Assembly: GCA_023433775.1 (NCBI GenBank)
Contig: JAEYTY010000150.1
Location: 1-44,444 of the forward strand
Direction of reading: 5' to 3'
Length of the DNA: 44,444 nt
DNA from: Pseudomonadota bacterium
GTDB lineage: Bacteria; Pseudomonadota; Alphaproteobacteria; Rhizobiales; Devosiaceae
Both the position numbers and the translations under genes were made by a program. Positions 32,073 through 41,170 of the stretch are shown here, one piece after another (position 1 is the first letter of the stretch; the number at the start of each line of letters is the position of its first letter). Below the pieces are notes generated by a model that saw nothing but the letters and a program-made list of their open reading frames with translations, was not told where the DNA came from and searched no databases.

Positions 32073-32732
32073 GTGCTCAAGCGCCCCGCCCGCACCTCAG
32101 CTGAAGATATCAGGCGTCAACTGGCCGCGCGGATCATCAATGGTGAACTGCACCCCGGCACGCCGCTGGACGAAACTGCTCTGGCCGCCGAGTTTTCTGT
32201 CTCCCGCACCCCGGTGCGAGAGGCGCTGCGCCTGCTGGCGGCCAGTGGCCTTGTCGATCATCAGCCCCATACAAGGGCATTGGTGGCCAAGCCCGATGCA
32301 GAGACCCTCGCCGGCATGTTCGAGGTCATGGGCTATCTTGAGGCGCTCTGTGCCGGCCTCTGTGCTGAGGCGATGACGGCCAGCGAGCGGGACGCGCTCG
32401 ATCTGTTGCATTCGAGAATGGCGGCCATCGTGCATTCGGGCGATGACGCGGCCTATGCCGATGCCAATGAGACCTTCCATTCCGCCATCTATGATGGAGC
32501 CCATATCGCCTATCTCGCCGAAGTCACCCGGTCGACGCGCCAGCGTCTGCAGCCATTCCGCAGGGCGCAGTTTCAGGCCCGGGGCCGGCTGAGCCGGTCA
32601 CATATGGAGCATGGCGAGATTGTCGAAGCCATTCTGCGCGGCGACCGCGCCAATGCAGAGGCCGCCATGCGCAAGCACATCGCAACAGTAGAGGGTGCCT
32701 GGCAGGCGCTCGCTCAAACGTCTGCCGGCTGA
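32073..32732 (+). CDS. GntR family transcriptional regulator (FadR subgroup, FCD domain)
   Basis: 219 residues from GTG 32073, with GAGAG upstream. The winged helix (~10-70) contains LAAEFSVSRTPVREALRLLAASGLV, the recognition helix of GntR proteins. An all-helical FCD effector domain follows (~75-210), with NETFHSAIYDGAH and a final HGEIVEAILRGDRANAEAAMRKHI. It lies 15 bp after the AtzH-like gene as the last gene of the operon and probably senses a substrate or intermediate. The palindromes upstream of the operon are candidate targets. Confidence 0.92.
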   Translation: MLKRPARTSAEDIRRQLAARIINGELHPGTPLDETALAAEFSVSRTPVREALRLLAASGLVDHQPHTRALVAKPDAETLAGMFEVMGYLEALCAGLCAEAMTASERDALDLLHSRMAAIVHSGDDAAYADANETFHSAIYDGAHIAYLAEVTRSTRQRLQPFRRAQFQARGRLSRSHMEHGEIVEAILRGDRANAEAAMRKHIATVEGAWQALAQTSAG

Positions 32733-32741
32733 ACTCGGCGC

Positions 32742-35219
32742 CTAGAACAAGCCGCCCCGACCATAATTGGGGTCGATATAGCCGTCATTCGGCTGTGTCG
32801 CATATCCGCCGCCATATTGCTGCTGCATGAGCTGCTGGCGCTGGATGGCGTCAAAGGCGTTCACATCGACCCCGATCACCGATGTCATCATATTCGGCCC
32901 GGTGCCGGGCTTGAAGGCCTCACGAATGGCCGCCTCGCCCTCAAAAGCAACGACACCTGAATTCGGATTGATCGAGGCGGTCGTCATGCCATCGGGCACG
33001 TTGAACGGCGTCGGCGGTTTTCCGGCCAGCGCCTTGGCCATGAAATTGGTGAAGATCGGCACGGCCATGCCGCCGCCCGTGGAAGCTGACCCCATCGAGC
33101 GCGGCTGGTCGTAGCCGATATAGACACCAACGGCCAATTCGGGCGTAAAACCAACAAACCAGGCGTCCTTATAATCATTGGTGGTGCCCGTCTTGCCCGC
33201 CACCGGGCGATTCAGCGCCCGCGCCCCCGTGCCCGTACCGCGCTGCACGACGCCTTCCATCATCGAGGTGATCTGGTAGGCCGTCATCGGGTCCAGCACC
33301 TGCGTGCGATTGTCGAGAATGCGGGGCTCACCCTGCCCCGTCCACGACGTCGCCTCGCAGCCATCGCAAACCCGCTGATCGTGGCGATAAACCGTCTCGC
33401 CATAGCGGTCCTGAATGCGGTCGATCAGCGTCGGCACGATCTTGCGACCGCCATTGGCAATGGTCGCATAGGCCGCCGTCATCCGCATATCGGTGGTTTC
33501 GCCGGCGCCAAGCGCCATGGCCAGCACCGGCTGCATATCGTCATAAATGCCAAACAGGCGCGCATAATCGGCGATCAGCGGCATTCCGATGTCGCGGGCA
33601 AGGCGCACGGTCATCACATTGCGGCTGCGCTCGATGCCGCGCCGCAAGGTCTGGGGCCCGTAAAATTCCTGCGAATAGTTTTCAGGCCTCCAGACCGAGC
33701 CGTCGCTCATGCGCACTTCCACCGGCGCATCCAGCACCACCGAGGCGGGCGTATAGCCATTGTCGAGGGCCGCAGCATAAACGATGGGCTTGAACGAGGA
33801 GCCGGGCTGGCGCAGCGCCTGCGTCGCGCGGTTGAATTCGGATTCGGCAAAGGAGAAACCGCCGACCATGGCCAGCACGCGCCCGGTGCGCGGGTCCATC
33901 GCCACCAGCGCGCCCTCGATTTCAGGCACCTGTTGGAGCGTATAGACGCCTTCCTTGTCCGCCACCGGCGAGACATACACCACGTCGCCGACTTCGAGCA
34001 GATCCTGCAACGGCTTGGACACCCAGCGCACTTCCGAGCCGGGCAATGTGCCCACCACACGCTCGGGCAAGACCTTGCCATCAATATCGCTATCGGGCCG
34101 CAATCCGATCCGGGCCTCATTGCCACCAACCTCAAGCACCACGGCCAATTGCCATTCCGGCACGTCGCTCAACGGCTTGATGGCCGAAACGTCCATGCCC
34201 CAGTCGGCGCCCAATTCCACGCTGGCCACCGGCCCACGGAAACCCTTGGTATGGTCGAACTCAATCAGCCCATCCATCAGCGCGCGGCGGGCATATTCCT
34301 GCAGGCGTGGTTCGAGCGTTGTGCGCACCGAGAGGCCGCCACCATAGAGCTGGTCTTCGCCATAAAGCTTGGCCAGTTCGCGGCGCACTTCCTCGGTGAA
34401 ATATTCAGCCGAATAGAGCTGACTGCCGGCCGCGCGCGGAATGACGTTGAGCGCTTCATCCTTGGCCGCAGCGGCCTCGGTCGGCGTCACATAGCCATTC
34501 TCGACCATGCGGTCGATCACCCAGTTGCGGCGCTCAATGGCGGCCTTGGGATTGCGGAACGGGTGATAATTGCTCGCGCCCTTGGGCAGCGCGGCGAGAT
34601 AAGCGATTTCGCTCAGCGTCAGCTGATAGAGCGCCTTGTCGAAATAGTTGAGCGCGGCGGCAGCGATGCCATAGGTCTGCCCGCCGACCGAGCCCATGTA
34701 GATTTCGTTGAGATAGAGCTCTAGAATCTTGTCCTTCGAAAAGGCGCTCTCGATGCGCAGCGCCAGCAGCGCTTCCTGGATTTTGCGATCAACCGTCTGG
34801 TCGTTGGTGAGCAGGAAATTCTTGGCCACCTGCTGGGTGATGGACGAACCGCCGCCCTGAATGGCATTGCTACCAGCCAGCCGCGCCAGGATATTATCGC
34901 GCGCCGCCCGCAGGATGCCGTCATAGGCAATGCCGCCATGCGAATAAAAATCCTTGTCCTCGGCGGAGAGGAAAGCCTGCACCACCAGAGGCGGTACCGT
35001 TTCAATCGGCTGGAACAGGCGCCGCTGCCGTGCGTATTCGGCCAGCAAGGTGCCATCGGCGGCATGGACTCGGGTCGTCACCGGCGGCTGATAATCCTGC
35101 AGCACGGTATAATCGGGAAGCTGCGCCGAAACGATGCTGAGATAGACAGCCGCTGCCGCGACGCCGCCCAGCGCCAGGAACATGCCAAAACCAAACATCC
35201 AGCCGAGCAGCCGCAGCAT
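32742..35219 (-). CDS. mrcA: Penicillin-binding protein 1A (bifunctional class A)
   Basis: 825 residues. PBP1A polymerises glycan and cross-links peptidoglycan at the outer face of the inner membrane. One N-terminal membrane helix (~5-30), then a GT51 domain with catalytic E87 in SAEDKDFYSHGG, SSITQQVAKNFLL and ELYLNEIYMG. An OB-like segment (~330-420) precedes the transpeptidase domain: SSFKP near 472, SRN (RSRNVM) and KTGTT near 673. The C-terminal ~40 residues are Gln/Gly/Tyr-rich. It is downstream of amiC on the same strand, 125 bp apart, and convergent with the GntR gene. Confidence 0.96.
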   Translation of the reverse strand: MLRLLGWMFGFGMFLALGGVAAAAVYLSIVSAQLPDYTVLQDYQPPVTTRVHAADGTLLAEYARQRRLFQPIETVPPLVVQAFLSAEDKDFYSHGGIAYDGILRAARDNILARLAGSNAIQGGGSSITQQVAKNFLLTNDQTVDRKIQEALLALRIESAFSKDKILELYLNEIYMGSVGGQTYGIAAAALNYFDKALYQLTLSEIAYLAALPKGASNYHPFRNPKAAIERRNWVIDRMVENGYVTPTEAAAAKDEALNVIPRAAGSQLYSAEYFTEEVRRELAKLYGEDQLYGGGLSVRTTLEPRLQEYARRALMDGLIEFDHTKGFRGPVASVELGADWGMDVSAIKPLSDVPEWQLAVVLEVGGNEARIGLRPDSDIDGKVLPERVVGTLPGSEVRWVSKPLQDLLEVGDVVYVSPVADKEGVYTLQQVPEIEGALVAMDPRTGRVLAMVGGFSFAESEFNRATQALRQPGSSFKPIVYAAALDNGYTPASVVLDAPVEVRMSDGSVWRPENYSQEFYGPQTLRRGIERSRNVMTVRLARDIGMPLIADYARLFGIYDDMQPVLAMALGAGETTDMRMTAAYATIANGGRKIVPTLIDRIQDRYGETVYRHDQRVCDGCEATSWTGQGEPRILDNRTQVLDPMTAYQITSMMEGVVQRGTGTGARALNRPVAGKTGTTNDYKDAWFVGFTPELAVGVYIGYDQPRSMGSASTGGGMAVPIFTNFMAKALAGKPPTPFNVPDGMTTASINPNSGVVAFEGEAAIREAFKPGTGPNMMTSVIGVDVNAFDAIQRQQLMQQQYGGGYATQPNDGYIDPNYGRGGLF

Positions 35220-35344
35220 TCAGAATTTTATCCTAGACGAGAAGACCACCGCCGAGGGCCTGCCCGGCGACGCATCAGAATCATAACAGAATCCCGGAAC
35301 GAGCGGGATCACTTTGCCGGGCATAGTGCAGCAATCAGCGCGCA

Positions 35345-36571
35345 TCACTGCTCCGGCTCCAGGCTATCGAAATAGGTCGAAATGCCCCGCGCGATGGCCT
35401 CTGCCGTGCGGTTCTGCCAGTCCGACTGCACAAGATTGGCGGTGTCGCCGGCATTCGAAAGAAAGCCCAGTTCAACCAGAACCGAAGGCACGTCCGGTGC
35501 CTGCAGCACCAGGAAGTCCGCTTGGCGCACCGGGAAGCGGCGCAATTGCACGCTTGGCTCCAGCTGGTGGACAATCGCCTGCGCCGCCATGAAGGACTGC
35601 ACCCGCATCTCGCGCCGCATGAGATCGAGCAGGATATCGACGATCTCCGGCGTCATCTGCGGCATGGCAAAGCCGGCGATCACGTCGGATTTGTTCTCGG
35701 TGTCGGCCAGCACCTTGTCGAGCACGTCCGTCGCGTTTTCGTCGCGCGTATAGACGCTGGCGCCACGGATTTCGGGCTGCTGAAAGCTATCGGCATGGAT
35801 CGAGATAAAGAGGTCTGCCTTGTTGGTCCGCGCCAGCGCCACGCGTTCTTCAAGCCGCAAAAACGTGTCCTGCTCGCGCGTCAGGGCCACATCGAACCGG
35901 CCCGCCTCGATCAGCAATTCCTGGAGCCGCAGGGAAAAGGCGAGCACGATGTCCTTTTCCTTGATGCCGTCCACCGTCTCGGCGCCGCTGTCTATGCCGC
36001 CATGGCCAGGGTCAATGATCACCAATGGCCGCGTGGCAATCGGCAGTTCCGAACCGCCGGCGGGCGTCGATACAGCCGCCGCAACCTCGGCAGAGGCCGC
36101 GCGATCCCGCTCGACATTGGCGGCAAATTCCTCGGGCGTCGCTGCAATGATATCCACCACCAGCCGCGCCGGCTGATCCTCGAAAGCGTCGAGCACATAG
36201 GCCTGCTGCACCTGTGCCGGCGCCGCCAGCGTCAATGTCGTGCGCACCCGGTCCGGCGCGGCCTGTTCGATGACATAGCCGGAAACGAGGCCCTCTACCG
36301 CCGCCGTTCCCGTGGGATTGGGCACCGAAAAGGTCCCTGCCCGCACGTCGATGGCCAGCCGGTCGGGTTCGCTCAGCGACACGAAGGAAAACTCGGTCTT
36401 GTCCGCCAGGTCGATGACCATGCGCACCCGTTCGGGCGTCGCGGTCATGCGCGCATCGATCACATTGGGCAGCGGCGGCAGGCTTGCCGCCTCCTGCGCG
36501 CCGAGCGGCGATACGAGCGCAAAGACCACCAGCAGCGTGGCCAATAGCTGTTTCAGTAAAACTCTGGTCAA
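35345..36571 (-). CDS. amiC: N-acetylmuramoyl-L-alanine amidase (AmiC type)
   Basis: About 408 residues from TTG 36571 (preceded by GGCAGG); ATGs at 36601 and 36616 in frame are alternatives. It cleaves the stem peptide from glycan to separate daughter cells. Order: signal peptide (LLKQLLATLLVVFALVSPLGAQ), N-terminal AMIN domain (~25-140) for septal targeting, then Amidase_3 domain. Zinc ligands are His in IIDPGHGGIDSGA, Glu in GIKEKDIV and His in SIHADS; the catalytic Glu is in VLVELGFLSN. An insertion before the last part (NKSDVIAGF) resembles the autoinhibitory helix region. It forms an operon with PBP1A. Confidence 0.93.
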   Translation of the reverse strand: MTRVLLKQLLATLLVVFALVSPLGAQEAASLPPLPNVIDARMTATPERVRMVIDLADKTEFSFVSLSEPDRLAIDVRAGTFSVPNPTGTAAVEGLVSGYVIEQAAPDRVRTTLTLAAPAQVQQAYVLDAFEDQPARLVVDIIAATPEEFAANVERDRAASAEVAAAVSTPAGGSELPIATRPLVIIDPGHGGIDSGAETVDGIKEKDIVLAFSLRLQELLIEAGRFDVALTREQDTFLRLEERVALARTNKADLFISIHADSFQQPEIRGASVYTRDENATDVLDKVLADTENKSDVIAGFAMPQMTPEIVDILLDLMRREMRVQSFMAAQAIVHQLEPSVQLRRFPVRQADFLVLQAPDVPSVLVELGFLSNAGDTANLVQSDWQNRTAEAIARGISTYFDSLEPEQ

Positions 36572-36722
36572 GTGGTGACCTGCCCCCGGGCAAATGATCA
36601 TTGTCGTTGGCCACAATCTTTGGGCGATTCTGCGGCATTGCTGGCCTTATGCGATGATTTGCCCATTCGGCCAAGAAAGCTGCTGACAAATCGTCGGGAA
36701 AGCGCCCATTTCGACTTTCCTG

Positions 36723-36751
36723 TTGCCAATCTGGCGCAACATCCCTACACG
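36723..36751 (+). promoter_or_regulatory. Promoter candidate for rne
   Basis: TTGCCA (36723-36728), a 17-bp spacer, and TACACG (36746-36751), with CTAGAG directly after as an alternative -10. If used, it gives an rne leader of roughly 410 nt. Confidence 0.4.
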
Positions 36752-36826
36752 CTAGAGGGGTAGGCGCGCGTGTTTCGCGACCCGATGCAGAGACGGTTTC
36801 GGCGTTTCTCAGGGCAGCGTGACAGG

Positions 36827-36858
36827 CCGGACGAACCCTTCTTATGGGTTTGGTCCGG
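36827..36858 (+). promoter_or_regulatory. Stem-loop in the rne leader
   Basis: CCGGAC (36827-36832) and AACCC (36834-36838) pair with GGGTT (36846-36850) and GTCCGG (36853-36858), leaving a TTCTTAT loop and a small bulge. RNase E controls its own mRNA through leader structures in enteric bacteria; a similar role here is an inference. Confidence 0.5.
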
Positions 36859-37172
36859 AACGGAAGCGGCGTTTCAGCGCCTTACAATGCAGAATTTCGG
36901 CTCGTTCGAGCCGGACGGTGGCGGGCTTAATGTCAGCCACCCAATAGGAAGAGGTCATATGGCCCGCAGGCGACCAGAACGCGACGCGATCGAGTTAGAC
37001 GATTGCCGTTTTGCTTCGCCCATTCTTCCGGCCAATGCCAAATTTACCGGTGCGCGAAACGTGAGAGGTTTGCGCCCATATTCAACCAACCCATTCGCCC
37101 CGCAACGCGCCATTTCTGGGATGCCGGCTTGCCGGAACCCTCTTGTCGGCGCGCGGGTGCGCGGAGTTCACT

Positions 37173-39773
37173 ATGGCTACCAAGAGAATGCTGGTGGATG
37201 CCATCCACCCGGAAGAAACACGGATCGTCGTTACCGCAGGTAACCGGCTGGAGGAATTCGACTTTGAATCGGCGACCCGCCGCCAATTGCGGGGTAACAT
37301 CTACCTCGCGAAGGTGACGCGCGTCGAACCCAGCCTGCAGGCTGCGTTTGTCGAATATGGCGGCAATCGCCATGGCTTCCTCGCCTTCAGCGAAATCCAT
37401 CCCGATTACTACCAAATCCCGGTTGCCGACCGCGAAGCGCTGCTGCGCGAGGAAGAGGCCGAGGATCATCACGAAGAGGCAGAAGAGACCATCTCGCTGC
37501 CTGAAGCCGTGGCTGAGTCGGACGCCGATGCCGATCCGCAGGAACCCGGCGACGCCAGCCATATCGAGCAGGCCCCCGCCAATTCCGAACCGGTGGAATC
37601 CATCGGTGGCGCTGATGCGCTGGAAGAAGTGCCCGAGCGCCGCCGTTCGCACAACAATCGCCGCCAGTACAAGATCCAGGAAGTGATCAAGCGCCGCCAG
37701 GTGATGCTGGTGCAGGTGGTCAAGGAAGAGCGCGGCAACAAGGGCGCGGCCCTCACCACCTATCTGTCGCTGGCCGGCCGCTATTCGGTGCTGATGCCGA
37801 ACACCGCCCGTGGCGGCGGCATCTCGCGAAAAATCACCAATGCGGCTGACCGCAAGCGCCTCAAGGAAATCACCTCCGATCTTGAGGTGCCACAGGGCAT
37901 GGGCGTCATCCTGCGCACGGCTGGTGCGTCGCGCACCAAGGCCGAGGTGAAGCGCGATTTCGAATATCTGATGCGCCTGTGGGAAAGCGTGCGCACGCTG
38001 ACGCTGGAAAGCTCGGCGCCATGCCTCGTGTATGAGGAAGGCTCGCTGATCAAGCGCACCATCCGCGATCTCTATAACAAGGACATCGAAGAAGTTCTGG
38101 TCGCAGGCGACAACGCCTATCGCGAGGCCAAGGACTTCATGAAGATGATCATGCCGTCCCACGCCAAGAACGTGAAGCCTTATGCGGATGATCAGCCCCT
38201 GTTCTCGAAATATGGCGTCGAGGCACAGCTCGATTCCATGTTCTCGCCCACGGTCACTCTCCCATCGGGAGGCTATATCGTCATCAACCCGACAGAGGCG
38301 CTTGTCTCCATCGACGTGAACTCGGGCCGCTCCACCAAGGAGCATAATATCGAGGACACCGCGCTCCAAACCAATCTGGAAGCCGCCGATGAGGTGGCGC
38401 GCCAGCTCCGCCTGCGCGACCTGGCCGGTCTTATCGTCATCGACTTCATCGACATGATGGAGAACCGCTCCAACCGGGCCGTCGAGCGCAAGCTCAAGGA
38501 TTGCCTCAAGGACGATCGCGCCCGCATCCAGGTGGGCCGCATCTCCCATTTCGGCCTTATGGAAATGAGCCGCCAGCGTATCCGCTTTGGCGTCGTGGAA
38601 AGCTCGACCCACAAGTGCCCGATCTGCGACGGCACCGGTCTGGTGCGTTCCACCGAGTCGCTGGCGCTGATGATCATGCGCCACATCGAAGATCACGTGC
38701 TGCGCAAGCAGGGCCAGTCGATCAATGTCCGCGTGCCGGTCGACGTCGCGCTCTACATCCTCAACTTCAAGCGCGAAACGCTGACCCAGCTCGAGATCCG
38801 CAACAACCTTTCCATCACCATTACCGCCGATGGCAAGATGACCGGCCACCAGTTCGCCATCGAAAAGGGCGAAACCCGCGTCTCGGCCTATGCCGATCAG
38901 CGCGCGGCCAGCCATGTTCGCGTCGATAGCGCCGTGATCGAGGACGATGTCGCCGAAGACGACGTCGAGAGCGAAGAATCCGATGAGTCTGAAGCCCGCG
39001 CTGAAAGCAGCGAGGAAGCCGAGGGCGATGGCAATGGCCGTCGTCGTCGTCGCCGCCGCCGTCGTGGCGGTGGCAATGGCGAGCGTGGCGAGGATCGCCC
39101 GCCCCAGCAGCAGCGCGCTGCCCGGTCTGACGAAACTGCCGAAAGCGACGAAGATGAGAGCGAAGGCGAAGAGGCCGAAGGCGCGCCTGCGCCGTCTGCC
39201 GATGCCGATGGGGAAACCCGCCGCCGTCGCCGCCGTGGTCGTCGCGGTGGCCGCCGCAATCGCCGTGATGGCGAGGGTGAAGGTCAGGTCGGCAATGCTG
39301 AAGCAGCACCTGCTGAAGCCGTCGAGGCTGCGCCTGCTGAAAGTGCTCCTGCGGAAGCCGTAGCGGAAGCGCCGGCGGCTGAAAAAGCGCCCAAGCGCAA
39401 GCCCCGCGCCCGCAAGCCAAAGGCCGAGGCTGCCGAGGCTGCGCCTGCAGAGGCGGCACAAGCTGAAGCCGTCGAAGCTGCTGCCACCGCCGAAGACGAA
39501 AAGCCAAAGCGCAAGCCGCGCGCCCGCAAGCCAAAGGCAGAAGCCGCCGAGGCTGCGCCTGTTAAAGCTGCGCAAGAGGCCGCGCCTTCAGAGGCGCCCA
39601 AGGCTGAACCGGCTGCCAGTGAAGGCCGCGCACGTCGTCCAAAGAAGGAATTGCCGCCCGAGGGTGTCGTGGTTTCCTCCAGCACGCCCAAGGCCGAAGA
39701 GGAACAGGCTGCCAGCCCCGAGCCCGAGAAGAAGAAGGGCGGCTGGTGGCAGCGCCGCCTTGGTCTGGGCTAA
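37173..39773 (+). CDS. rne: Ribonuclease E
   Basis: 866 residues from ATG 37173 (MATKRMLVDA), with GGAG 7 bp upstream. RNase E is the main endoribonuclease for mRNA decay and rRNA processing. The metal ligands are D381 (SIDVNSGRS) and D424 (VIDFIDMM), and the zinc-link is C482/C485 (CPIC). Each lies 78 residues later than in E. coli (D303, D346, C404), because an acidic insertion of about that length (~90-165, Glu/Asp/Ala-rich) splits the S1 domain. The C-terminal ~270 residues are disordered: an acidic stretch, RRRRRRRR-GGG and two copies of a PKRKPRARKPKAEAAEAAP unit starting at residues 740 and 778. This tail likely scaffolds the degradosome and binds RNA. Confidence 0.97.
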   Translation: MATKRMLVDAIHPEETRIVVTAGNRLEEFDFESATRRQLRGNIYLAKVTRVEPSLQAAFVEYGGNRHGFLAFSEIHPDYYQIPVADREALLREEEAEDHHEEAEETISLPEAVAESDADADPQEPGDASHIEQAPANSEPVESIGGADALEEVPERRRSHNNRRQYKIQEVIKRRQVMLVQVVKEERGNKGAALTTYLSLAGRYSVLMPNTARGGGISRKITNAADRKRLKEITSDLEVPQGMGVILRTAGASRTKAEVKRDFEYLMRLWESVRTLTLESSAPCLVYEEGSLIKRTIRDLYNKDIEEVLVAGDNAYREAKDFMKMIMPSHAKNVKPYADDQPLFSKYGVEAQLDSMFSPTVTLPSGGYIVINPTEALVSIDVNSGRSTKEHNIEDTALQTNLEAADEVARQLRLRDLAGLIVIDFIDMMENRSNRAVERKLKDCLKDDRARIQVGRISHFGLMEMSRQRIRFGVVESSTHKCPICDGTGLVRSTESLALMIMRHIEDHVLRKQGQSINVRVPVDVALYILNFKRETLTQLEIRNNLSITITADGKMTGHQFAIEKGETRVSAYADQRAASHVRVDSAVIEDDVAEDDVESEESDESEARAESSEEAEGDGNGRRRRRRRRRGGGNGERGEDRPPQQQRAARSDETAESDEDESEGEEAEGAPAPSADADGETRRRRRRGRRGGRRNRRDGEGEGQVGNAEAAPAEAVEAAPAESAPAEAVAEAPAAEKAPKRKPRARKPKAEAAEAAPAEAAQAEAVEAAATAEDEKPKRKPRARKPKAEAAEAAPVKAAQEAAPSEAPKAEPAASEGRARRPKKELPPEGVVVSSSTPKAEEEQAASPEPEKKKGGWWQRRLGLG

Positions 39774-39782
39774 CAGAATCGC

Positions 39783-39810
39783 AAAGGGCGGCCTCCGGGC
39801 CGCCCTTTTT
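39783..39810. terminator. Rho-independent terminator between rne and the aminotransferase
   Basis: AAAGGGCGGCC, loop TCCG, GGCCGCCCTTT, then more T. Perfect 11-bp stem 9 bp after the rne stop. Because the stem has A and T at its two feet, it may also stop transcription of the convergent aminotransferase gene. Confidence 0.9.
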
Positions 39811-39827
39811 CTTGCCGCTCTGGCGCG

Positions 39828-40979
39828 TTAGCGCGCCGCGACGAACCGGCTGATCCGGTCGAGAGCGTCTTCCATGGTCTGACGCGTCCCGGCATAGCTG
39901 AACCGGACAAAGCTGCTGCCATCCACCCGGTCAAAATCCAGGCCCGGCGTTGCGGCAACGCCTGCCTCTTCAAGCAGCGCTTTACAAAACGCCAGCGAGT
40001 CATTGGAAAAGCGGGTGATTCCGACATAGGCATAGAAGGCGCCTTCGCCCATGCCTGAGGTGTCAAAGCCGATATTGCGCAGGCCTTCGGTCAATAGCAG
40101 GCGGTTTGCTGCATAGCCCGCCTTCTGCTCCTCGGCATAGTCGCGCTCGCCCAACGCCACTGTCGCGGCGATCTGGCTCAGTGTCGGCGCCGAGATGAAC
40201 AGGTTCTGCTGCAGGATTTCGGCGCGGCGGACCAAGGGCTCGGGCAGCACCATCCAGCCGATGCGCCAGCCGGTCATGCAATAATATTTCGAGAAACTGT
40301 TGATGACGATGGCCTCGTCGGTCAGCTCCAGCGCGCTTACGGATGCACCGCGATAGTCCAGCCCGTGATAGATTTCATCAGAAATGAAGGTGATGCCCAG
40401 CCGCGCGCAGGTGTCCACAATATCTTTGAGCCCTGCCTGGTCCACGCTCGCGCCGGTCGGATTGGCCGGGCTGGCAAACAGCAGTCCATCGAAGGGCATA
40501 TTCCAGAATGCCTTTTCGATATCCGCACTGGTCAGCTGCCAGCCATTGCTGGCCGTCAGCGGAATTTCCACCACATTGAAACCCAGACCCGCCAGAGTGT
40601 TCACATAGGCAGGATAGCCGGGTCGCGTAATGGCAATCCGTGCGCCGGGCTTGAACGCGGCGTGGAAAGCCAAAATGAATCCTGCCGACGAGCCCATTGT
40701 CGCGATAATGCGGTCAGTCGAAACGGCAACGCCATGCTGGTCCTGATAATAGCGCGTGAGTCCTTCGCGCAGCTCAGGCAAACCCTTGGCGCTGGTATAG
40801 CCCTGCGCCTGCGGCAAAGCCCGCGACACCGCCTCGATCACGCGCGGCGCCGGCGGCTGGCCCGGCTCACCCAGTTCCAGATGGCAGATGCTCTTTCCCT
40901 CAGCCTCCAAAGCCCTGGCGCGCTGGAGAATATCCATGGCCAGAAATGGCAGGAGAGAATTGGGCGAATTGCTGGTCAT
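39828..40979 (-). CDS. PLP-dependent aminotransferase, class I/II
   Basis: 383 residues, fold type I. The PLP lysine is K231 in NSFSKYYCMTGWRIGW; D201 and Y204 (SDEIYHGLDY) hold the cofactor; PANPTG is the usual loop; and the final Arg for the substrate carboxylate is in SSFVRFSYA. The family resembles aspartate aminotransferase group I-beta, which also covers many other amino-acid aminotransferases, so the substrate is left open. It is divergent from the dsbA-like gene with a 191-bp gap in which no distinct site was recognised. Confidence 0.9.
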   Translation of the reverse strand: MTSNSPNSLLPFLAMDILQRARALEAEGKSICHLELGEPGQPPAPRVIEAVSRALPQAQGYTSAKGLPELREGLTRYYQDQHGVAVSTDRIIATMGSSAGFILAFHAAFKPGARIAITRPGYPAYVNTLAGLGFNVVEIPLTASNGWQLTSADIEKAFWNMPFDGLLFASPANPTGASVDQAGLKDIVDTCARLGITFISDEIYHGLDYRGASVSALELTDEAIVINSFSKYYCMTGWRIGWMVLPEPLVRRAEILQQNLFISAPTLSQIAATVALGERDYAEEQKAGYAANRLLLTEGLRNIGFDTSGMGEGAFYAYVGITRFSNDSLAFCKALLEEAGVAATPGLDFDRVDGSSFVRFSYAGTRQTMEDALDRISRFVAAR

Positions 40980-41170
40980 GTCCGGCTCCGTTTAGCCCTC
41001 CGGACCTAAAGCATCGCTGGGAAAAGGGAAAGCTGGCGCGGGCCACGCCAGGCTTTGGCGCCCCCGCCCCTACAACAATTGGTGTATTGGCCACCCGCCC
41101 TTGCTTTAGCTGGTGCGTCCTTCGAAAAAGGTCTGCTAGAAAGCAGCGGTCATTTTCCGGAAGCTCTGCC

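Larger units (their letters stand above)
36572..37172. other. Divergent amiC / rne region with long rne leader
   Basis: About 600 bp without an assured gene. Most of it is probably the 5' untranslated leader of rne, starting near 36760. It contains a promoter candidate, a strong hairpin (36827-36858) and a perfect CGGCTCG-TT-CGAGCCG hairpin (36898-36913). A short frame from ATG 36959 (with AGAGG upstream, 94 codons, Arg-rich) overlaps the rne start in another frame; it has no recognised family and could be an upstream leader ORF or chance. Confidence 0.55.

Noticed and set aside
36898..36913. Hairpin CGGCTCG-TT-CGAGCCG, which looks like a tRNA T-arm
   Set aside because: No acceptor stem, anticodon arm or CCA nearby, so it is not a tRNA or tmRNA remnant.
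39390..39563. CRISPR-like or satellite repeat
   Set aside because: The two repeats are in-frame codon repeats within the disordered tail of RNase E, with no spacers or array structure.
37044..39575. Very long open frame antisense to rne (similar ones oppose topA, the carboxypeptidase gene and accBC)
   Set aside because: Long antisense frames arise easily in GC-rich genes with biased codons. The translated products are low-complexity, and the sense frames are clear known proteins.
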